A stretch of 10,328 bases of DNA. Source: Leyella stercorea (lineage in GTDB: Bacteria > Bacteroidota > Bacteroidia > Bacteroidales > Bacteroidaceae). The stretch is taken from contig NZ_JAHQUY010000085.1 in the NCBI RefSeq assembly GCF_019052365.1, positions 1 to 10,328 on the forward strand. The letters are read 5' to 3'. The translations under genes and the position numbers were made by a program. Under the pieces are notes generated by a model. That model saw only the letters and a program-made list of their open reading frames with translations, made no database searches and had not been told where the DNA came from. Positions 6,001-10,328 of the stretch are shown piece by piece; position 1 is the first letter of the stretch, and the number at the start of each line of letters is the position of its first letter.

Positions 6001-7791
6001 AACGAGCACTGCGTCGACGGCACATTCTCTGTAGACGACTACGAGGTATGCACGCTCAGCGGTACGTACGTGACAAGCGGATTCGGCCATCTCTCTGCAG
6101 ATGTGCAGCTGCAGCGCACTCCGCTGTTGCTGCTCAACGGTTTCATGCCCGACAGACTGCTCAACTTCAAGGGTTATGCCGACGGACACGTGAAGGTGGA
6201 CGGACAGCTCAACCGCTTGGACGTGGACGGCGAACTGATGTTCGACTCGGCTTATGTGGCTAGTGAGCCTTACGGTGTGGAGATGCGACTCTGCGACGAC
6301 CCGGTGACGATAACCGACAGCAAGATGCAGTTCGAGAACTTCCAGCTCTTCGCACGCAACGGCAATCCGCTCACGCTCTACGGCAATGTAGACTTCGCTG
6401 ATATGTCGAACATGACGATGTATATGCGTATGCGTGCAACCAACTATCTGCTTATCGACTCGAAACAGAAGGCTCGTTCTGAGGCGTTCGGCAAGGCTTA
6501 CGTCAACTTCCTCGGACTTGCCGACGGACCGCTCGACGCTTTGCGCTTCCGCGGTCGTCTCGACGTGCTCGGTTCGTCGGACATCACATACATTCTGCGC
6601 GACTCGCCGCTCTCTACCGACAACCAGCTCGACGGACTCGTGAAGTTCGTGAACTTTAAGGACCCGGGAGCTACGCAGGTGGTGCGTCCGCCGCTTACGG
6701 GTCTTACGATGGACCTCACGGTGAACATTGACGAGGGCGCTCATGTGCTCTGCGCGCTGAATGCAGACAAGTCGAACTACGTGGATATCGTAGGAGGTGG
6801 CCAACTGCGAATGAAATATACCGAAGCCGACGGACTTGGTCTTTACGGCAGATACACGATAGGGCAGGGCGAGATGAAATACTCGCTGCCGGTTATCCCA
6901 CTCAAGACGTTCACCATCAAGGACGGAAGCTACGTGGAGTTCTTCGGCGACGCAATGAACCCGCGCCTGAACATCACTGCGACGGAGGAGAACAAGACTA
7001 CCGTGACGAACGATGCCGGCGTAGGACGCAGCGTGACGTTCGAGTGCGGCGTGGAGCTTACGAAGACGCTCAACGACATGGGTCTGCAGTTTACTATCGA
7101 CGCGCCTGACGACCAGGAGATACACAACGAGCTGATGACACAGTCGATTGAGAATCGCGGCAAGCTCGCCGTTACGATGCTCACCACGGGCATGTATCTC
7201 TCAGACACCAGTGCCGGCGCATTCAACATGAACAGTGCGCTCAGTTCGTTCCTCAGTTCGCAGATTACAGCCATATCGGGCAACGCTCTGCGCACGCTCG
7301 ACCTCTCGTTCGGCATGGACAACACGCAGTTGGGCTCTGGCGCCGTACACACCGACTACTCGTTCAAGTTCTCGAAGCGCTTCCTCAACAACCGACTGCG
7401 CATCGTGATAGGCGGTAAGGTGTCGAGCGGTGCCGAAATAGAGAATCAGAACGACACGTTCTTCGATAATATCGCGATGGAGTATCGTCTCTCGCCCAAC
7501 TCGAACAAGTATCTGAAGTTCTTCTACGACCGTGCTACGTACGATTGGCTCGAAGGCTACGTCGGACAGTTCGGCGGCGGTTTCGTATGGCGCCGCAAGC
7601 TGCAGAGTCTGAAAGACATCTTCCGCTTCAAGCGCAAGACAGATGACATATACACGATGCCGATGAACGGTGCGCTGGTTCAGAAGAAGAACTACACGAT
7701 TGTGAATAACAACGATTCGACGGCAGCGCAGAAGAAGGACTCGACGGCGGTTAAGAAAACGAACAAGGCGCTTTCGGGCGATAAAAAGTAA
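3061..7791 (+). CDS. tamB: TamB-like translocation and assembly module protein (AsmA-like/DUF490)
   Basis: This 1576-residue protein is predicted to be an inner-membrane-anchored bridge across the periplasm that works with an outer-membrane Omp85 partner. TamB proteins are implicated in outer-membrane protein assembly and in moving phospholipids between membranes. A short basic N terminus (KPKYKRYLK) precedes a single hydrophobic segment at about 9-33. It continues directly into AsmA-like sequence (YASESTGMNVSVERV, LLPLFAGNVDVTDLDF), followed by more than 1000 residues of repetitive beta-rich sequence. The C-terminal DUF490/TamB domain is roughly 1150-1530, with recognisable stretches near 1205 (PLTGLTMDLTVNIDEG), 1431 (DYSFKFSKRF) and 1499 (GYVGQFGGGFVW). 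The last 30 or so residues form a polar K/S/T/N-rich tail with a repeated DSTA..KK pattern, absent from E. coli TamB. The ATG at 3061 follows an A-rich leader. It is immediately followed by tamL, its expected partner. Confidence 0.92.
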   Translation: MKPKYKRYLKIAAAILATPIALIALLAALLYIPPVQNWAVRQAAGYASESTGMNVSVERVRLSFPLDLSVQGLLATQPNDSLHNQIDTIAAADELIVGVRLLPLFAGNVDVTDLDFRKVNINTAQLVPSARVKGGVGRLKVEPSRVALKKEKVALGPVLLADANLDIALSDTVPEDTTKTENKWQIAFSRLAVKRSAVKIHMPGDTLAIGVGLTDASATDGDINLGTGVYKVGTFDWRDGFVSYDNNFAMRQKGLDVNHIELKGVSLRIDSLCFEQEATKLQLALNRCAFREQSGLSVTDAKGHVRLDTAHIALPDFRLTTPVSWLKASADMDFSTFADTNPGVMRLKMDASVGKSDMLLALGMMPLQFVLRLPEQPLALHADINGNMKNLKIRDISAKLPTAFSIKADGKAGNLTDIDRLTADINLDARADNISFLQPALGLDKNTVVRIPNGITLKGNCKVNGPQYATEFVATQGGGSVRGRGAFNMRSMAYRANLTAYALPLQNFMPGSGLHSFSGELTADGAGFDFLSPRTRMDARVRVGNFHYSGYDISNVSLQAEVKNGVGRALLDSRTPLLNGIIDLRTVLDNRRIDANLLCNLLYADFYKLGITKTPLTTSMTAHVDVQSDLASTHSVKGVIGNIVVRDSAAAYRPENVVMDIFTRRDSTHANVTCGDFALRLDGSGSVEHILNRLSSIGVEAKKQRNERYIDQLRLRERLPELSVYLDAGKENIISRTARHYGYEFQDAYINMNTSPVKGINGTVRIDSLVASGMQLDTIRVAVRSDSVKTDFEGQIRNNRYNKQYVFNALFRGAFYKQSLFFGTRVFDDRNRLGVALGLKADMEQHGVRVSLGGIDPVFGYKQFKVNNGNYVFFADNKRISADMKLLADDGMGVKVFSNDSTEAQQDITIGLTKFDLAKVLSVIPYAPKVSGVMNGDFHYIADNGVMSVSSFVSVDKMAYEGCKIGDVASEFVYMPREGGNEHCVDGTFSVDDYEVCTLSGTYVTSGFGHLSADVQLQRTPLLLLNGFMPDRLLNFKGYADGHVKVDGQLNRLDVDGELMFDSAYVASEPYGVEMRLCDDPVTITDSKMQFENFQLFARNGNPLTLYGNVDFADMSNMTMYMRMRATNYLLIDSKQKARSEAFGKAYVNFLGLADGPLDALRFRGRLDVLGSSDITYILRDSPLSTDNQLDGLVKFVNFKDPGATQVVRPPLTGLTMDLTVNIDEGAHVLCALNADKSNYVDIVGGGQLRMKYTEADGLGLYGRYTIGQGEMKYSLPVIPLKTFTIKDGSYVEFFGDAMNPRLNITATEENKTTVTNDAGVGRSVTFECGVELTKTLNDMGLQFTIDAPDDQEIHNELMTQSIENRGKLAVTMLTTGMYLSDTSAGAFNMNSALSSFLSSQITAISGNALRTLDLSFGMDNTQLGSGAVHTDYSFKFSKRFLNNRLRIVIGGKVSSGAEIENQNDTFFDNIAMEYRLSPNSNKYLKFFYDRATYDWLEGYVGQFGGGFVWRRKLQSLKDIFRFKRKTDDIYTMPMNGALVQKKNYTIVNNNDSTAAQKKDSTAVKKTNKALSGDKK

Positions 7792-7797
7792 AGGTTT

Positions 7798-10125
7798 ATG
7801 AAGAATACGCTATATATAATAATATGTGTAATGGTGCTTGTCGGCTGTTCGTCGACAAGTTCTGTGCCCGAGGACGACAAGCTGTTCACGGGCTTGCGCA
7901 AGACCGGGTACGAGAACTACGAGCCTTGCGACCATTTCTACTCTACGCAGGAGGAAGTGGAGGCGGCGCTCGCCACAACGCCCAACGGCGCCCTCTTCGG
8001 CAGTCCGTACTACCGCATACCGTCGTACCGTCTGTGGATATACAACGCCTTCGAACATTCGCGCGGCGGCATAGGCAAGTGGATGCGCACAACGTTCGGC
8101 AAGGCGCCGGTGCTGCTCAGCTCGGTCAATCCGCAGCTGCATGCGCAGGTGGTGCGCGAGTTGCTGCGTGCGCGCGGCTACTTCGGCGGCTATGTCAACT
8201 ACGATGTGCTTACATCCGACAGTTCGCGCACGGCGAAGGTGAAGTATAACGTCAACTTCGGCGACTTGTACACCGTAGACACGCTGACATATCACAACTT
8301 CCCCGAAGAAGCCAACGAACTTATCGAGAATAAGGCGTCGGAGTCGCTCGTGAAAGCCGGCGATCCGTTCGACGTCTCGGTGCTTGAGGCAGAGCGAACA
8401 CGCATTTCGACGCTCCTGCGCAACAACGGCTTCTTCTACTATCAGCCGAGCTACGCCACATATCTCGCCGATACCATCGCCGAGCCGGGCGAGGTGCAGG
8501 TGCGTCTGCACTACGCCGACAGTCTGCCTGCCACGGTAGGTCGCAAGTGGTACGTTGGTCGCATCAATCTCGAGATGCGCAAGCAGTCGGTGCTGGAGCA
8601 ACTGAAGGATACCATACGCCGCCGCAACTACACCATCGTCTTCAACGGCAAGCGCGAGCCGATGCGCCGCAGCGTAATCACTCGCGATATGAAGATAAAG
8701 CCCCGTAAGCTATACAGCTATCAGGACTATCAGCAGACCATCAACACGCTCACGGCAAAGGGACTCTTCTCGCGTGTAGACCTTGCGTTCGCTCCGCGCG
8801 ACACTTCGGCAACGTGCGACACGCTCGACCTCACGCTCAACTGCGTGTTCGACAAGCCATACGACGTTTATCTTGAGGGCAACCTGGTAGGAAAGACGAC
8901 GGGGCGTGTGGGTCCGGGACTGAACCTCGGCTTGGTGAAGCGCAACGCCTTCCGAGGCGGCGAGAAGCTCACCGTGAATCTGAAAGGCTCGTACGAATGG
9001 CAGACAGGACATCAGGCAGACGGCAGTAGCTCGAAGTTCAACTCTTACGAATACGGTGCAGATGTGTCGGTAGAGATGCCGCGCCTGCTGTTTGTGAACA
9101 ATATCTTGCGCCGCTTGCGCCATATTCGTCGCAGAAAAGGCAAGCCGATACACCAGCGCTATGCCACGCCGACCACGCTCATCAAGGGATCGTTCGACGT
9201 GCTCAATCGCTCGGGCTTCTTCCAGCGCCACATCGTGTCGGGCGAGCTGACATACAAGACGCAGCCGAGAGCCATCGTGCAGCACCAGTTCTCGCCGCTC
9301 ATACTGCAGTACGAGTACATGAAGCACATGACGCCGGCGTTCACCGATCTTGTCAACAAGAGTCCGTACCTGCTTGTGGCGATGAGTGACCAGTTTGTGC
9401 CTAAGATGCGCTACACATTCACATACCAGTCGCCGGCGCGCCTTCACAATCCTATCTTCTGGCAGGTGTCGGTGAGCGAGGCTGCCAATCTGCTTTCGCT
9501 CGGATACATGGCGTTCGGCGAGAAGTGGAACGACAAGGAGAAGACGATGTTCAAGAACCCGTACGCTCAGTTCCTGAAAGTGGAGACCGACTATAGCAAG
9601 ACGTGGCAGGTGACGGAGCACAGCACGCTCGTCGGACACGTGAACATGGGTGTTGTATGGGCGTATGGCAATGCGATAAGTGCGCCGTACAGCGAGCAGT
9701 TCTATGTAGGTGGTGCCAACAGCATACGTGCGTTCAACGTGCGCAGTATCGGTCCGGGTCGCTATCATGCCCAGACTTCTTACCTCTCGTATCTCGACCA
9801 AACCGGCGACTTGAAGTTGCAGATGAACCTCGAGTATCGTCCGCGTATGTTCGGCAACCTCTACGGCGCATTGTTCCTCGACGCAGGCAACGTGTGGACG
9901 CTGCGCAGCGACAGCGACCGTCCGGGTGCGGTGTTCAAACCGAAGAACATGTTTAAGGAGATGGCGGTCGGTACGGGTATCGGCATACGCTACGACCTCG
10001 ACTTCTTCGTGCTTCGCCTCGATTGGGGTGTAGGTCTGCACCTGCCGTACAAGAACGGCTTCTACAACTTCGACAAATTTAAGGATAGCCAGAGCATACA
10101 CTTCGCAATCGGTTATCCGTTCTAA
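7798..10125 (+). CDS. tamL: TamL: lipoprotein Omp85-family outer-membrane protein (TamA/BamA-like)
   Basis: The 775-residue product is the outer-membrane partner of TamB. A lipoprotein signal peptide is clear: MKNTLYIIICVMVLVGC, lipobox LVGC at 14-17 with lipidated Cys17. TamA of Proteobacteria lacks this; it is characteristic of the Bacteroidota TamL form. POTRA-like domains follow at about 102-158, 160-240 and 251-350, and a 16-stranded Omp85 barrel is expected from about 355 to 775. The conserved barrel-loop motif appears as GGANSIRAF near 638-646, followed by SIGPG, with Ala where the wider superfamily has Gly (VRGF). The protein ends in an aromatic beta-signal-like strand, SIHFAIGYPF. 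The start is six bases after the tamB stop, so translational coupling and a fixed ratio of partners are likely. Two strong inverted repeats follow the stop. Confidence 0.93.
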   Translation: MKNTLYIIICVMVLVGCSSTSSVPEDDKLFTGLRKTGYENYEPCDHFYSTQEEVEAALATTPNGALFGSPYYRIPSYRLWIYNAFEHSRGGIGKWMRTTFGKAPVLLSSVNPQLHAQVVRELLRARGYFGGYVNYDVLTSDSSRTAKVKYNVNFGDLYTVDTLTYHNFPEEANELIENKASESLVKAGDPFDVSVLEAERTRISTLLRNNGFFYYQPSYATYLADTIAEPGEVQVRLHYADSLPATVGRKWYVGRINLEMRKQSVLEQLKDTIRRRNYTIVFNGKREPMRRSVITRDMKIKPRKLYSYQDYQQTINTLTAKGLFSRVDLAFAPRDTSATCDTLDLTLNCVFDKPYDVYLEGNLVGKTTGRVGPGLNLGLVKRNAFRGGEKLTVNLKGSYEWQTGHQADGSSSKFNSYEYGADVSVEMPRLLFVNNILRRLRHIRRRKGKPIHQRYATPTTLIKGSFDVLNRSGFFQRHIVSGELTYKTQPRAIVQHQFSPLILQYEYMKHMTPAFTDLVNKSPYLLVAMSDQFVPKMRYTFTYQSPARLHNPIFWQVSVSEAANLLSLGYMAFGEKWNDKEKTMFKNPYAQFLKVETDYSKTWQVTEHSTLVGHVNMGVVWAYGNAISAPYSEQFYVGGANSIRAFNVRSIGPGRYHAQTSYLSYLDQTGDLKLQMNLEYRPRMFGNLYGALFLDAGNVWTLRSDSDRPGAVFKPKNMFKEMAVGTGIGIRYDLDFFVLRLDWGVGLHLPYKNGFYNFDKFKDSQSIHFAIGYPF

Positions 10126-10143
10126 AATCAATAAAGCAAAAAA

Positions 10144-10229
10144 GTAGCGGAGGTCTCCGGCCTCCGCAGCAAGCAACAAGACTATATTCAGTCAAGTTAA
10201 CTGCTGCGGAGGCCGGAGACCTCCGCTAC
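10144..10229. repeat. Perfect 28-bp inverted repeat with nested hairpins, probable transcription end after tamL
   Basis: Arms 10144-10171 and 10202-10229 are perfectly complementary over 28 bp around a 30-nt AT-richer spacer. Each arm is itself able to fold: GCGGAGG (10147-10153) with CCTCCGC (10161-10167), and likewise 10206-10212 with 10220-10226. An A-tract precedes the left arm and ATTTTTTATT follows the right arm, so it could terminate transcription from both sides. The GC-rich nested design in an AT-rich gap also resembles paired REP-type palindromes. The stem is far longer than an ordinary terminator needs. Confidence 0.8.
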
Positions 10230-10267
10230 TATTTTTTATTGCTGTCCGCTAAAACTCCAAAGAGAAT

Positions 10268-10315
10268 AAAAACCCTGCCCGAAGTCCTTTAAAACTGGAC
10301 TTCGGGTCTGTTTTT
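10268..10315. terminator. Bidirectional intrinsic terminator
   Basis: CCCGAAGTCC (10278-10287) pairs perfectly with GGACTTCGGG (10297-10306) around a 9-nt loop. AAAAA (10268-10272) lies to the left and TTTTT (10311-10315) to the right. The A- and T-tracts on both sides suit termination from either direction, suggesting that a minus-strand gene may end just beyond the window. It is about 150 bp after the tamL stop and the second strong stem there. Confidence 0.8.
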
Positions 10316-10328
10316 CCCAAAAGTAAGC

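Noticed and set aside
5059..7125. 688-codon open frame on the minus strand inside tamB
   Set aside because: It is codon-aligned with tamB, so it only shows that tamB avoids TTA, CTA and TCA codons over this span. Its product is rich in His, Val, Arg and Glu, as expected for the complement of Asp-, Ser-, Leu- and Met-rich coding sequence, and it resembles no family.
8710..10179. 489-codon open frame on the minus strand across tamL
   Set aside because: It is codon-aligned with tamL, with the same compositional artefact. It begins in the spacer of the 28-bp inverted repeat with no promoter visible. The 263-codon frame at 7810-8601 is rejected for the same reason.

Overview
The window reads as a chromosomal segment from a member of the Bacteroidales, most plausibly Prevotella or a close relative. 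Three things point there. Start codons follow A-rich leaders rather than clear Shine-Dalgarno sites. A near-ideal Bacteroidota-type promoter (TTTG, 20 bp, TAAATTTG) precedes the first gene. The outer-membrane assembly pair has the Bacteroidota arrangement, in which the TamA-like Omp85 protein is a lipoprotein (TamL) encoded directly after TamB. The genus is inferred from style, not from a database match.

Layout: all five convincing genes lie on the + strand. Bases 1-637 hold no gene. They carry a 20-bp tandem repeat ending in a perfect hairpin, then a 22-bp tandem repeat, a cluster of palindromes, and the promoter and roughly 120-nt leader of a TetR-family regulator gene (638-1231). This gene is followed after 29 bp by a fabG-like 3-oxoacyl-ACP reductase gene (1261-2019) and probably shares its transcript. 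After a weak terminator-like stem comes a short, S4-less RluA-family pseudouridine synthase (2146-2814). The 246-bp gap at 2815-3060 is almost filled by the same repeat family seen at the left end. Then come tamB (3061-7791) and tamL (7798-10125), six bases apart. The window closes with two strong inverted repeats (10144-10229 and 10278-10306) that look like back-to-back transcription ends.

How the genes fit: FabG reduces the beta-keto intermediate in fatty-acid elongation, and the adjacent TetR regulator may tune it. TamB and TamL are expected to form a periplasm-spanning complex (inner-membrane anchor plus outer-membrane Omp85 barrel) used in outer-membrane protein insertion and/or lipid transport. 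The cluster therefore has an envelope-biogenesis theme, with the RNA-modifying enzyme as an apparent passenger.

The most interesting feature is not a gene. Four copies of one 23-nt perfect hairpin occur in the two intergenic regions, in both orientations, each joined to short tandem units that repeat its left arm. The copy nearest tamB differs from the other three by a paired base swap that keeps the stem intact. Both composite blocks also have imperfect inverted ends, like a non-autonomous or REP-like element family.
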